NCBI GenBank assembly: GCA_020059465.1 | Contig: JAGVBZ010000003.1 | Span: 25,698 to 89,697, forward strand | DNA from: Brevinematales bacterium | GTDB taxonomy: Bacteria; Spirochaetota; Brevinematia; Brevinematales; GWF1-51-8 | Reading direction: 5' to 3' | DNA: 64,000 nucleotides | Shown: piece by piece, positions 51,768-61,600 of the stretch | Layout: every line of letters starts with the position of its first letter | Numbering within the stretch: position 1 is the stretch's first letter | Made by a program: the position numbers and the translations under genes | The notes under the pieces: generated by a model | Databases searched by the model: none | Seen by the model: the letters and a program-made list of their open reading frames with translations, nothing else | What the model was told of the DNA's origin: nothing

Positions 51768-53759
51768 ATGCATAAGTATAACGTCTTTTTCAAGTTCGGT
51801 GCGCATTACGATACGAAACGGGTAGAAGTCGTGGGTGATTTTAATAACTGGGAACGGGGGAGCCTTCTTCTGGAAGACGAAGACGGCGATAATGTCTGGT
51901 GGGGTTCGGCGAAACTCCCGTCGGGACGTTATGAATACAAGTTTCTGGTCGACGGTACCCATTTTGTGATCGATCCGCGTAACCCGCTGAAAAGCAAGAA
52001 CAACGGCTATGAGAACTCGCTTCTCGTTGTCGGTTCCGCTAAGCTTAAAGAAGACTTTCTGCACGAACCTCATATCGATTTCTTTATCCCGACCTGTTTC
52101 TATATTAGGGCGGCGATAAATTTCGAGAAATTCAGCGACACCCGCCTGATTGTCGTTGTCGACGACCTTTTTCATACGGTGAACGGCTACGAGTTATACC
52201 GCGACGAGGTCTACGCCTATCTCATCTTTCATTACCGTAACGGATTCGGCGCTCGGAACGTTATGTACTACTTCGAGATTGACCGGATCGGCAACGGTAA
52301 GGAGTACTTCGGAAAAAACGGGCTGATCCAGAACGAATGGGAAGTCGAGCATTTCGAGTATGTCCAGCCGGAGGGCGAACTTTTCCAAACGCCGGATTGG
52401 GTGAAGGATGCGGTTTTTTATCAGATTTTTCCGGAACGATTTTACAACGGCAACCCCTCGATCAGTCCCGCGAAAACAGCGCCGGTCACACAGCTCCCGA
52501 AATCGGATACGTTCTACGGCGGCGACCTCGAAGGAGTTATCCAAAAACTCGACCATATCAAGGAACTCGGCGCCAACGCGATATACTTCAATCCCATCTT
52601 CGAGGCGCAATCCACCCATAAATTCGATACCACCGATTATATGAAAATCGACCCCCATTTCGGCGACGACGCCGTATTTGACCGGCTGGTGACCGAAACC
52701 CGCGCACGGGATATCCGTTTTATCCTCGACGGCGTTTTCAATCACTCCGGCACTGAATTTCAGCCATTCAAGGATGTCGAGAAGAACGGCGCGAAGTCTA
52801 AATATAAGGACTGGTTCTTTATCGATAAGTATCCGTTGATGGAAAACGGGAAACCGAATTATGCCTGCTGGTGGGATTTTCCATCCCTCCCGAAGCTGAA
52901 TGCGCTTAACCCTGCGGTCGAAGAGTATCTCCTCGGTGTCGCGAAACATTGGCTGCATAAAGGCGCATCGGGATGGCGGCTGGATGTCCCCACTGAGATC
53001 GATCATCCGTACTGGAAGGATTTCAGGAAAACTGTGAAAACGGAAAATCCCGGAGCATATATAGTCGGTGAAATCTGGTTCAATGCCGCCCCATGGCTCG
53101 ACGGTACCGAGTTCGACGCGGTGATGAATTACCGCTTCCGCGACGCGAGCCTCGAGTTTTTCGCCAACCGCAGGATCAACGCCGACGAATTCGTGAAGAT
53201 TATCGGCGAGCAGATTTACGATTACCCGATGCAGGCGAACTTTGCGATGCTCAACCTGCTGACCAGTCACGATACGGCGCGGTTCCTCACCGTCGCTGGA
53301 GAACAGATCGACCGGATGAAGCTTGCAGCCGCGTTCCAGTTTACATATATGGGCGCGCCGTCGGTGTACTACGGCGAGGAGATCGGTATGACCGGCGGGA
53401 AAGACCCGGATAACCGGCGTTTCATGAATTGGAACGAGCAGGAGTGGAATACTGACCTTTTACAGCTTTATAAAAAACTCGCCGCCCTGCGGCATGAAAA
53501 CGAAGTCCTGCGGAGGGGAGAACTCCGGTTCTTCTATATAAAAGGGATGACGATCGGTTTCGAACGCTTCATTAAAGATCAAAAACTGCTTGTCCTTATC
53601 AACAACTCAGATGAAAATGTTAATATCGACGTCACCCGTTACGCCGGAAACGGCGAGTTTCTCGATATATCTAAAGATTATCCGCTCAAGCGGAAACGCG
53701 CTTATACCCTTTACGCCAACGACTTCGCGATTCTGAAAAAGATACGGGATCTCCGTTAA
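51768..53759 (+). CDS. Cytoplasmic GH13 alpha-glucan hydrolase (neopullulanase/cyclomaltodextrinase-like)
   Basis: The 663-residue protein has no signal peptide. Residues 1-90 are a CBM48/AMPK-type glycogen-binding domain (VEVVGDFNNWERG, YEYKFLVDG). Residues 100-205 form a second beta domain. The GH13 barrel follows (about 210-560): DAVFYQIFPERF, DGVFNHSGTEF with His326, nucleophile Asp406 in GWRLDV, acid Glu435 in VGEIWF, and Asp502 in LTSHDTARF. The Tyr/Glu pattern after SVYYGEEIGM fits the neopullulanase subfamily. It hydrolyses maltodextrins or branched glucans. A C-terminal beta domain ends the protein. The following two genes lie within 50 bases. Confidence 0.9.
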   Translation: MHKYNVFFKFGAHYDTKRVEVVGDFNNWERGSLLLEDEDGDNVWWGSAKLPSGRYEYKFLVDGTHFVIDPRNPLKSKNNGYENSLLVVGSAKLKEDFLHEPHIDFFIPTCFYIRAAINFEKFSDTRLIVVVDDLFHTVNGYELYRDEVYAYLIFHYRNGFGARNVMYYFEIDRIGNGKEYFGKNGLIQNEWEVEHFEYVQPEGELFQTPDWVKDAVFYQIFPERFYNGNPSISPAKTAPVTQLPKSDTFYGGDLEGVIQKLDHIKELGANAIYFNPIFEAQSTHKFDTTDYMKIDPHFGDDAVFDRLVTETRARDIRFILDGVFNHSGTEFQPFKDVEKNGAKSKYKDWFFIDKYPLMENGKPNYACWWDFPSLPKLNALNPAVEEYLLGVAKHWLHKGASGWRLDVPTEIDHPYWKDFRKTVKTENPGAYIVGEIWFNAAPWLDGTEFDAVMNYRFRDASLEFFANRRINADEFVKIIGEQIYDYPMQANFAMLNLLTSHDTARFLTVAGEQIDRMKLAAAFQFTYMGAPSVYYGEEIGMTGGKDPDNRRFMNWNEQEWNTDLLQLYKKLAALRHENEVLRRGELRFFYIKGMTIGFERFIKDQKLLVLINNSDENVNIDVTRYAGNGEFLDISKDYPLKRKRAYTLYANDFAILKKIRDLR

Positions 53760-53804
53760 CCCCTACTTCCGGTCCCGTCGTAATACATTTTCCATGGAGG
53801 ATTT

Positions 53805-54194
53805 ATGAAGAGTTTAAAATGGCTTGCGCTGGTGTTTATACTGACGTCCTGCGGGCAGACACTCAATCTGAACCGTGTCAACAATATCAAAGGGCCGAAT
53901 ATTCCGGTGATTACCGAAACCGGCGTCAGGTTTGCTGTGGCCGCTCCGGAGGCTACCCTGGTCATGCTCGCCGGCAACTTTAACGGATGGAACAAACAGG
54001 CCAATCCGATGACAGTCAACAGTAACGGGGTATGGTCGCTCGTGATGGACCTGAAAAAAGGGAAAACGTACTATTATAAATTTGTAATAGACGGTTACTG
54101 GGTCGCAGACCCTGATAACCCGGATACTGTTTCGGACGGTATGGGCGGGGTAAACTCGGTGCTCGATCTTAAAATTTCAAAAACCAATCAATAA
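53805..54194 (+). CDS. Lipoprotein with CBM48-type glycogen-binding domain, 129 aa
   Basis: A lipobox signal (MKSLKWLALVFILTSCGQ, LTSC) is followed by a single CBM48-like domain from about residue 40: GVRFAVAAPEATLVMLAGNF, NGWN, then KKGKTYYYKFVIDGYWVADP. It is the carbohydrate-binding module alone, with no catalytic part. A membrane-anchored glucan-binding protein is the simplest reading. It lies between the GH13 enzyme (45 bases upstream) and the M16 peptidase (11 bases downstream). Confidence 0.85.
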   Translation: MKSLKWLALVFILTSCGQTLNLNRVNNIKGPNIPVITETGVRFAVAAPEATLVMLAGNFNGWNKQANPMTVNSNGVWSLVMDLKKGKTYYYKFVIDGYWVADPDNPDTVSDGMGGVNSVLDLKISKTNQ

Positions 54195-54205
54195 AGGAGG
54201 CCGCA

Positions 54206-56851
54206 ATGAAAAGCATATCAAGAGTTTTCTTCGGGTTTGTCTTTGTCCTGTGGTTTCAGTTTGCCTACGCGGTCGATCTAACGAAACTCCAGTTCACCAA
54301 AAACATCAAGGAATACAATCTTCCCAACGGGTTAGTCATTATCGTGAAGGAAGAACCGTCCATTCCGCTGGTGGGGTTCTCGATCACCTATAAAGTCGGT
54401 TTCCGCAACGAGGACATCAACGGGAAATCGGGCATGACCCACCTTCTCGAGCATATGATGTTTAAGGGAACCACTAAATACGGAAAGGGGCAGTTCGATA
54501 AAATCATGAACGACCTCGGCGCTAAAAATAACGCGTTTACCTCATACGATAAAACCGTATACTGGGAGGTTCTCCCGGTCGCCGGGCTTGAAAAAGCGAT
54601 TGAAGTCGAGGCCGACCGTATGATCAATCTCCTTCTCGATCCCAAGGAATTCGAGAGCGAAAAGAACGTTGTATTCAGCGAACTTTCCAAGCATGAGAGT
54701 ATGCCGGACACTCAGCTTTATAAGGTATTCGATAAAGCTCTATGGGGCGAGCATCCGATGACATACAGTTACGGCCGTCTGGAAGATATCACAAACGCAC
54801 AGCGCGATTATGTTCTAAACGGGCTTTATAAGAAGTACTATGTGCCGAATAACGCATATATTGTTATAGTCGGCGATGTCAAAGGGGACGAGGTTTTCGC
54901 GATGGTCAAGAAGTATTTCGGCTCCATGCCCGCAAATCCCAATCTCCCGAAGGAGACTCCCAATCCCATGCCCAAGAAGAAGGGCGTTCATGTCGAGGTG
55001 GAAGGAGTGGCGAGCGAGAACTTCGGTGAGATACTCTTCCATTTACCCGCATATGATCTGAAGAACAAAGAGTGTGTAACGCTCAACTTTATCAGCGAAA
55101 GCGGTCTGATCGGCGGATTCGGATATTGGCCGACTATCGACGGAGGACTTGGGTTTATGGGCTACACCAAGGAGCCCGATTACCCGTCGGAAACAATCAC
55201 CCGCGAATATGTACAGGATAACCTCGAAGACCTGAAAAACGAACTCCTCTACTCCGAGATGATGCGGTACGATTCTATCAACAGTATCATGTTCACAATA
55301 GTCAGCCTTGCCCGTTATGATAAAGTTTCGATATATAACGATATAGTGAAGGCGTACCAGAAAATCACTGTCGACGACGTAATGAATATGATCGAAAAAT
55401 ACCTGACCCCCGACAACTCCGGTACGGGATTCTTCAAGGTGACAAAAAAGAATCCGAAGGCCAAACCCGGCGGCGGAATGGAACCCGACCAGCACGGCGA
55501 ACCGATCGATTACTCGGAGTTCGACAACCCCACTCCGCAGGCGATAGCGGAAGCGCAGGAACGGAAGGATTTTCTCTACAAAGGCGCGGTAAAGTCCATC
55601 AAAGGCTATCTCGCGACTGTTAAGAAGGTCACGCTCGACAACGGGATTACTATTCTCTATAAACAGTTCACAATGAATGAAAAAGTTTCCATTTCGGTGG
55701 CGTTCAACGCCGGTTCGATCTACCAGAAAAAGGCGTACCAGTCGAGTTATACCTACGATTTCGTATTCAACGGCGGCCCGATGTTCGGGCTGGAGAACGA
55801 ACTGGAAAAGAAAGGCGTCACGTTTAAGGGCGGCAGCGGATACGACGGAACTTCGATCGGTATCGACGTGCCCGCCGAGTTTTTCACCGATGCGGTGAAA
55901 TGGCTCGGCCTCGCGATCAAAGACCGCAAGTTTATCCCGCTTGTCCTCGAGGAAAAGAAATTCAATACGATGAAATCGATAGAGGAGATGGCAAATAGCC
56001 CCTCCCCAGACCTGCATGCGAAATACGCCATATTCCAGCTCGCGTTCGGGAAAGCCGGAGCGGGGCTGGACTTCTACGCCGCCAAAGACGACGTGATGAA
56101 CCTGACGATGAAGGATATTTACGACTTCTACAGCTCGTTCTACCGCCCGGAGAATATGGTGATCGCCGTAGTCGGCAACCTCGACTTCGATAAGGTAGTG
56201 GCCGCGGTAAAGGAACAGCTCGGCGGATGGAAACAGGCGCCGGCAGTGATGAAACCCGAAGGCGCGAAACTTACCGCTAAGCCCGCACAAAACCAGATCA
56301 AGGTCGTACCGCTCGATATCAAACAGTCGGTCGTGCTGATGGGCGCGCCGTCGGTGGACTATACCGATGTCACAAACTATACGGCGTACACCCTTGCGCT
56401 CGACATTTTCGGCGGGGGAAGTTTTACGTCGTGGCTCATGCGCTCTATCCGCGACACGGCGGGACTGACCTACGGGGTCTATACGTTCCCGATCCTCTAC
56501 GGCGATTACAGCCTATTCCGCCTGTATATGCAGAACGCCCCGAAGGACGTCTACACAGCGCTCGATATGTACAAGACGCAGTTGAAGAAATATAAGGAAA
56601 ACGGCCCCACCGATCTGGAGGTGCTGAAATTCCAGATCAATAAGCTGAACTCGGTGCCGTTCAACTACGAGAACAGCTCGAAGATCGCATCGATGCTCAG
56701 TACTTACATGCTCAAGCGCGGGAGTTACGACTACGAACTGAGCTATATCAACCTGATCAACAGTCTCAAGAAAAGCGACCTGATGAAGGTCATCAAGGAA
56801 TATTTCCCGGATTATTACTATATCGTGATCGCGGGGAAGGATAAGGAATAA
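54206..56851 (+). CDS. Periplasmic M16 family (pitrilysin/insulinase-type) metallopeptidase
   Basis: The 881-residue protein has a signal peptide (about 1-22, ending AYA) and two fused M16 halves. The N-terminal half carries the inverted zinc motif H79-LLE-H83 and the third ligand Glu159 in NVVFSELS. The C-terminal half (about 480-881) lacks HxxEH, as is usual, and has the LTYGVYTFPI substrate-binding segment. It degrades peptides in the periplasm. The GH13 and CBM48 neighbours suggest a shared transcript but no obvious joint function. Confidence 0.92.
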   Translation: MKSISRVFFGFVFVLWFQFAYAVDLTKLQFTKNIKEYNLPNGLVIIVKEEPSIPLVGFSITYKVGFRNEDINGKSGMTHLLEHMMFKGTTKYGKGQFDKIMNDLGAKNNAFTSYDKTVYWEVLPVAGLEKAIEVEADRMINLLLDPKEFESEKNVVFSELSKHESMPDTQLYKVFDKALWGEHPMTYSYGRLEDITNAQRDYVLNGLYKKYYVPNNAYIVIVGDVKGDEVFAMVKKYFGSMPANPNLPKETPNPMPKKKGVHVEVEGVASENFGEILFHLPAYDLKNKECVTLNFISESGLIGGFGYWPTIDGGLGFMGYTKEPDYPSETITREYVQDNLEDLKNELLYSEMMRYDSINSIMFTIVSLARYDKVSIYNDIVKAYQKITVDDVMNMIEKYLTPDNSGTGFFKVTKKNPKAKPGGGMEPDQHGEPIDYSEFDNPTPQAIAEAQERKDFLYKGAVKSIKGYLATVKKVTLDNGITILYKQFTMNEKVSISVAFNAGSIYQKKAYQSSYTYDFVFNGGPMFGLENELEKKGVTFKGGSGYDGTSIGIDVPAEFFTDAVKWLGLAIKDRKFIPLVLEEKKFNTMKSIEEMANSPSPDLHAKYAIFQLAFGKAGAGLDFYAAKDDVMNLTMKDIYDFYSSFYRPENMVIAVVGNLDFDKVVAAVKEQLGGWKQAPAVMKPEGAKLTAKPAQNQIKVVPLDIKQSVVLMGAPSVDYTDVTNYTAYTLALDIFGGGSFTSWLMRSIRDTAGLTYGVYTFPILYGDYSLFRLYMQNAPKDVYTALDMYKTQLKKYKENGPTDLEVLKFQINKLNSVPFNYENSSKIASMLSTYMLKRGSYDYELSYINLINSLKKSDLMKVIKEYFPDYYYIVIAGKDKE

Positions 56852-56868
56852 TACAGCATCACGATAAA

Positions 56869-56902
56869 AGCCGCTTCCATAATGGAGGCGGCTATTTTTT
56901 TT
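56869..56902 (+). terminator. Terminator of the M16 operon
   Basis: AGCCGCTTCCAT (56869-56880) pairs with ATGGAGGCGGCT (56882-56893, one G-T pair), followed by ATTTTTTTT. Confidence 0.85.
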
Positions 56903-56935
56903 CGTCAAAACGCCCTGTGGAGGCGGCTTTAAAGA

Positions 56936-56970
56936 GCAAAAAATAAAGCCCGTCCGGCGAACGGACAGGC
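56936..56970 (-). terminator. Terminator of the STAS gene
   Basis: On the minus strand GCCTGTCCG pairs with CGGACGGGC (one G-T pair) around TTCGC, then TTTATTTTTT. It is convergent with the terminator of the M16 operon. Confidence 0.8.
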
Positions 56971-57006
56971 TCGTATGTAAAAATCGCTGCTCCCTTGGTA
57001 CGGGTT

Positions 57007-57315
57007 CTAGTACTGGTACTCCACAAAAGTCAATTCCGCGTTATCCACAATACGTTTGACCACATCTTTAGGTTTCTTAATGAAGAGGGGCTTGCCCTTT
57101 CCATCGTTGTACTTCCCGGTCATAATCAGGAGACTGATAGCGGCAGAATCGATATAATTAACTTCCTCGAAATCGAACATAAAATATGTTACTTTTCCGC
57201 TGCCGATATCTTTTTCAATATCCGATTTGATATTATTAAGAAAGAAGATAGTAAAGTCCCCGTTAATCTTGTAAGTTACCGTTCCGTCATCACCTGGTTT
57301 TCTTTCGTACTGCAT
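57007..57315 (-). CDS. STAS-domain anti-sigma factor antagonist
   Basis: ATG 57315 (MQYERKPGDD) has GGAGGG upstream; the extra 7 residues of the longer frame do not. The 102-residue protein is a SpoIIAA/RsbV-type STAS domain with the phosphorylatable Ser in FEEVNYIDSAAISLLIM (the DS of the DSxG motif). Such proteins switch an anti-sigma factor or other partner when dephosphorylated by a PP2C phosphatase; the GAF-SpoIIE protein at 33882-35642 is a plausible one. It has no adjacent kinase gene. Confidence 0.88.
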   Translation of the reverse strand: MQYERKPGDDGTVTYKINGDFTIFFLNNIKSDIEKDIGSGKVTYFMFDFEEVNYIDSAAISLLIMTGKYNDGKGKPLFIKKPKDVVKRIVDNAELTFVEYQY

Positions 57316-57386
57316 AGACCCTCCTATGTTCACCACAATATATTAATGTAAATTTTTATTTTATCAAGTTTTTTTTGCATTATTCT

Positions 57387-58661
57387 CTATTTTATTTCAG
57401 ATAAACCGCGCATATACGGAACAAGTACAGCAGGTATTTTCACTCCGCCGTCCTTAGTCTGGTAGTTCTCGAGGACAGCGACCATCGTCCGCCCCACCGC
57501 GAGTCCCGACCCGTTCAGCGTATGCACGAACTCGGACTTCTTGGTCTCCGCTCTGCGGAAACGGATATTCGCGCGGCGCGCCTGAAAATCCGTACAGTTC
57601 GATACCGACGAAATCTCTTTATACCCGTTCTGGCTCGGAAGCCAGACCTCGATATCGTAGCATTTCGCCGCCGAGAACCCCATATCCCCTGTGGACAGCA
57701 CTATGATACGGTAAGGAAGCTCCAGAAGACGCAGCACTTTTTCAGCCTGCGCGAGCATCGACTGCTGTTCGGCCTCGGAATCCTCCGGACGCGCGAACTT
57801 CACCAGTTCCACCTTATTGAACTGGTGCACCCGTATCAGCCCTTTAGTGTCCTTGCCGTAGCTTCCCGCCTCACGGCGGAAACTCGGCGCGTACGCGGTG
57901 ACTTTTATCGGCAGCTTATCCTCGTCAATGATCTCATCACGGTAGATATTCGTGAGAGGCACCTCGGCGGTCGGGTTTAAAAATAAGTTTTCGTTCTCTA
58001 TCTGGTACATCATCTCGTCTTTAAATTTCGGGAGCTGCCCCGTGCCGATTAGCGATTCCTCGCTGACTACGAACGGCACGAAATGCTCCTGATACCCGTC
58101 GGACGTATGCGTATCGAGCATGAAATTAATGAGCGCGCGTTCGAGTAATGCCCCAGCGCCCCGGTAAAGGATATACCCGTGCCCGGCGATCTTCGCGCCG
58201 CGTTCGAAATCAAGGATACCGAGCGTTTCGCCGATATCGTGGTGCGCCCGCGGGGTAAAGTCGAACTTACGGGGCTCGCCCCAACGGCTTACCTCCTTGT
58301 TCGCCGATTCGTCCTGCCCGACAGGTACATCCGGACGCGGAAGATTCGGGATACGCAGGAGGGTGTCGCGGATCGAAGCATCCAATTCCTTCTCGCGCGC
58401 CTCGACCGTCTCCATCCGGGTCTTGATCCCGGCGACCTCTGCCATCAACTCGTCGGCGTTCTCACCCTTGGACTTCTTCGCGCCGATCTCCTTGGAAATC
58501 GTGTTGCGCCGGTTCCGGAGGTCGTCGGCCTCTTTCTGTGTCCGGCACTTTTCCTCATATTCGAGGAAAATTTTCTCCGCGAGCGCCGGCCCGATCTTTC
58601 TCGATGCCAACTGTTCCTTGGCTTCCTCACGGTTCTCGAGCAAATATTTTATATCCAGCAT
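57387..58661 (-). CDS. serS: Seryl-tRNA synthetase
   Basis: The 424-residue class II synthetase has an N-terminal long antiparallel coiled coil (about 25-105) that contacts tRNA-Ser. The catalytic core follows: [30 protein letters not shown] (motif 1/2 region), [20 protein letters not shown] (motif 2) and [20 protein letters not shown] (motif 3). It charges tRNA-Ser and tRNA-Sec. The gene is 15 bases downstream of the giant coiled-coil gene and so probably in its transcript. AGGAGA precedes the ATG. Confidence 0.96.
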   Translation of the reverse strand: MLDIKYLLENREEAKEQLASRKIGPALAEKIFLEYEEKCRTQKEADDLRNRRNTISKEIGAKKSKGENADELMAEVAGIKTRMETVEAREKELDASIRDTLLRIPNLPRPDVPVGQDESANKEVSRWGEPRKFDFTPRAHHDIGETLGILDFERGAKIAGHGYILYRGAGALLERALINFMLDTHTSDGYQEHFVPFVVSEESLIGTGQLPKFKDEMMYQIENENLFLNPTAEVPLTNIYRDEIIDEDKLPIKVTAYAPSFRREAGSYGKDTKGLIRVHQFNKVELVKFARPEDSEAEQQSMLAQAEKVLRLLELPYRIIVLSTGDMGFSAAKCYDIEVWLPSQNGYKEISSVSNCTDFQARRANIRFRRAETKKSEFVHTLNGSGLAVGRTMVAVLENYQTKDGGVKIPAVLVPYMRGLSEIK

Positions 58662-58676
58662 AAAGTCTTTCTCCTG

Positions 58677-61600
58677 TTATTTAGCGTAACGTTCGATGAT
58701 AATTTCCACATAACGCGGCGAGAGCTTGAGGCTCCGCGCAATCTCGTCGACACCCCATCCCTTCTCATAGAGGCGCAGGACGTTCTTAGTGGTCTCGTCC
58801 TCGCTCGCGCCGGAACGCTTCTTTTGGGCGCCGGAAGGTTCCGGGGTGATCGAGGTCTGCATATCCTTCATCTCTTCAAGGTCGTTCATCGCGCGTCCGA
58901 TCCATTCCTGAATCTTGCGGACTTTCTTCTCCTCCTCCTCGATATGAATAAGAAGTCCCTCAATATTAGCGAGCTTGTCGAGACTGTCGCTCATCTTGTC
59001 CTGCGATTTATAGACGTTATCGATCTGCCGCTGAGCGGTGCGTATTTCGTCCTCAAGACGTTTCGCGCTCTGAAGGAGCACACTCATCTTATCCTCGACG
59101 CCGTTCACCTTGTCGCGCATCGTCTCAATCGTTCCGGCGGACTGGTCGATCGTCTGAAGGAGGTCGTTTATCAGTTCGCGCTTGCCTTCCAGTTCGTTCA
59201 CGCGCTGTTTGATCTCTTCATACATATTCAGGGTATCCATCAGAATCTTTTTCACCGAGTCAGCCTGCTCCTGCTGTTCCTTGATAACGTCGAGGAGGTG
59301 TTCGATATCCTTAGCCTTCTCCATCGCGGCGTCGACGCTTTCTTTAATCATCTGGGCGTCCTTCCGGTTCTTCAGGGTCTCGCTCATTAAATTCTGGATA
59401 GTCTTATTATCGTTCTTAACCGTGTCCACATCGCGCAGCGCCTTGTCGATCTCGCGTCTTTGTTCTTCGAGGTCGCGCAGGAAATCGCGGATCGTGGTCA
59501 TACTGGTCTCGGCCTTCTGCGCCATATCCTCCGCTCGTTCGAGGAGTGCCGATTTCTTCAGGAGCTGATCGTAACGGTTCTCGATCTCCTGTGTCTTCTT
59601 GCTCAGGTTGCGGATATCCTCCAGCACCTGATTCTTCATCTTCTCTTCCTGGAGCTTCAGCTCGCCGAACAGGGACTTGACCTCGCCCTGCACACGATCC
59701 ATCTCTTCCTTCAGGTCGGACTCGCTCTTCTTGATATAGCTGTCGAACTGGTGGGAAATCATATTAATCCGCGTCGTGATCTCGTTTTCAATTGTAGTAA
59801 CTTTTGTCTGGACGGCGCCAACCGATTTATCCTCGATACCCTTCAATGTATCGGTGACTTCCTCGATACGCAGCATGAACGTCTTGTATTCGTCCTTCAC
59901 GCCGGACAGATCGGACTCGAGTTCTACGCGGAGAGCATCGGCCTTTTTATTGAACTGAGCGATAATATCCTCGGTCGGGGAGAAAAACGATTCGCGGAAC
60001 AGCTGTATCTCTTTAGAAAATTCGGTCTTCCGCTGATCGAAAAACTCCCTCAGCAGGTTCTGCGCCTTCCCGTCGAGTCCCTTGATATTCGATTCGGTAT
60101 CGGAAAGGATTTTCTCCATACGCTGGTTGATCTGGTCGCGCGATGCGGCCACAAATTCCGCGATCACATCCTTCGCCTTATCCCGTTCGTCGGTGATATG
60201 GGAAAGGATATCCGATTTCTCGTTCTCCATCTGCGAATAGATGGAGTTGATATAGGTATTGATATTCTCGTCGATACGTTTCCGCGTATTGTCCATATTG
60301 ATTTCCAACTGCTGGACACTGTCCTTGACATCCTGGTATTTCTCACGAATTTTCGATATATTCGAATCGGACGTATTCCTGATATCGGCAAGAAGTTTCT
60401 CGAAACCGGACAGTTCCTCGCGGAGCTGGTTGCCGTTCTTCATCTGGCGCTCGAGTTCCTCTTTCAGCCGTTCGGACGAACGGGTCACATCTGCTTCAAG
60501 ACTGGAACGAGCGGCTTCTATCTTGCTGTTCGCCTTCGCAAGCGATGCGTCGATACCCTGCTGGAAATTCTCCATACGGCGGCCGATCTCGCGTTCCTTC
60601 TCGTCGAACTCGCGCCCCATTTCTCCGGCAATCCGTTTGATCTCCTCTTTTTTCGCGTTCAGCGTCAGGTCGCCGTCACGGATAGCCGATTCGAGCTTTA
60701 TCTTCAGGTCGTTCCGGAGCTTATCAACATTCCGGTCGATTTCTTCCTGAACATCCACCAGAATCCCGGACGCCCGCAGTTTGGTGCCCTCGATATCTTC
60801 CTTGACCTCGGTCAGCTGCGCGGTGCCCCATTGTTTGAGGTTATCCACCGATTCCTTGACGCCGTTGAGAATACGGTCCTTCTGCGATCCGACCGATTCC
60901 TGCAGTTCCTTCACATCGTCGCGCAGGCCGATAATCTCGTCCTTGGTATTATCGATAAGCCCTTTATAATCCTCGATAAACGCATCCTTGAGGCGTTCCA
61001 TATAAGTGTCGATTTCTTTCGTGCGCTGGGTGATGGTCTCGCCCAGATTCTTTTCGAGCTTCGATGCTATCCCGTGGAGTTCTTCGACCCGGTTCTTGGA
61101 ATCGTTGATATCCTTGATAAGCTCCGATTCCATTGTGGATACTTTTTTCGTCAGGTCGGTCTCGAACGAGTTGATAAACTTTTCAAGCTGCACCAGACGG
61201 TCGCTGACGATATCCGACGATTTCTCGAGATTTCCGAGAATCTCTTTCTCACGCGACTGGATTTTATCGAGCGCGGCGTTACCGGACTCCTCGGCGACCT
61301 TGCGGATATTCTTCGACGCGTCGGTGATCTGGAGATTGAGTTCCTTCGCGATAGCGTTCAGCTGATTTTCGCGGTCGTCGAGTTTCTCGAAGAAGCCGGC
61401 GGCCTCGGCGGTATAATTCGTCTTGATCGCATTGAGTTCGCCCTTGAACTTCTCCGAGCTTTCCTTAATGAAATTGCTCAGGCGATTATTCAGGTCGCCG
61501 ATACCCTTCGCTGTATTATTCAGATTATCGTTGAAATTGCGGATACTGGTATTGACACGCTCTTCAAGCTTCTTGATCTCTTCCTTGAGACGCTCGTCGA

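Noticed and set aside
55043..56290. 415-codon minus-strand frame inside the M16 gene
   Set aside because: It is antisense to a complete M16 peptidase and shows the His/Arg/Asp-rich composition of shadow frames.
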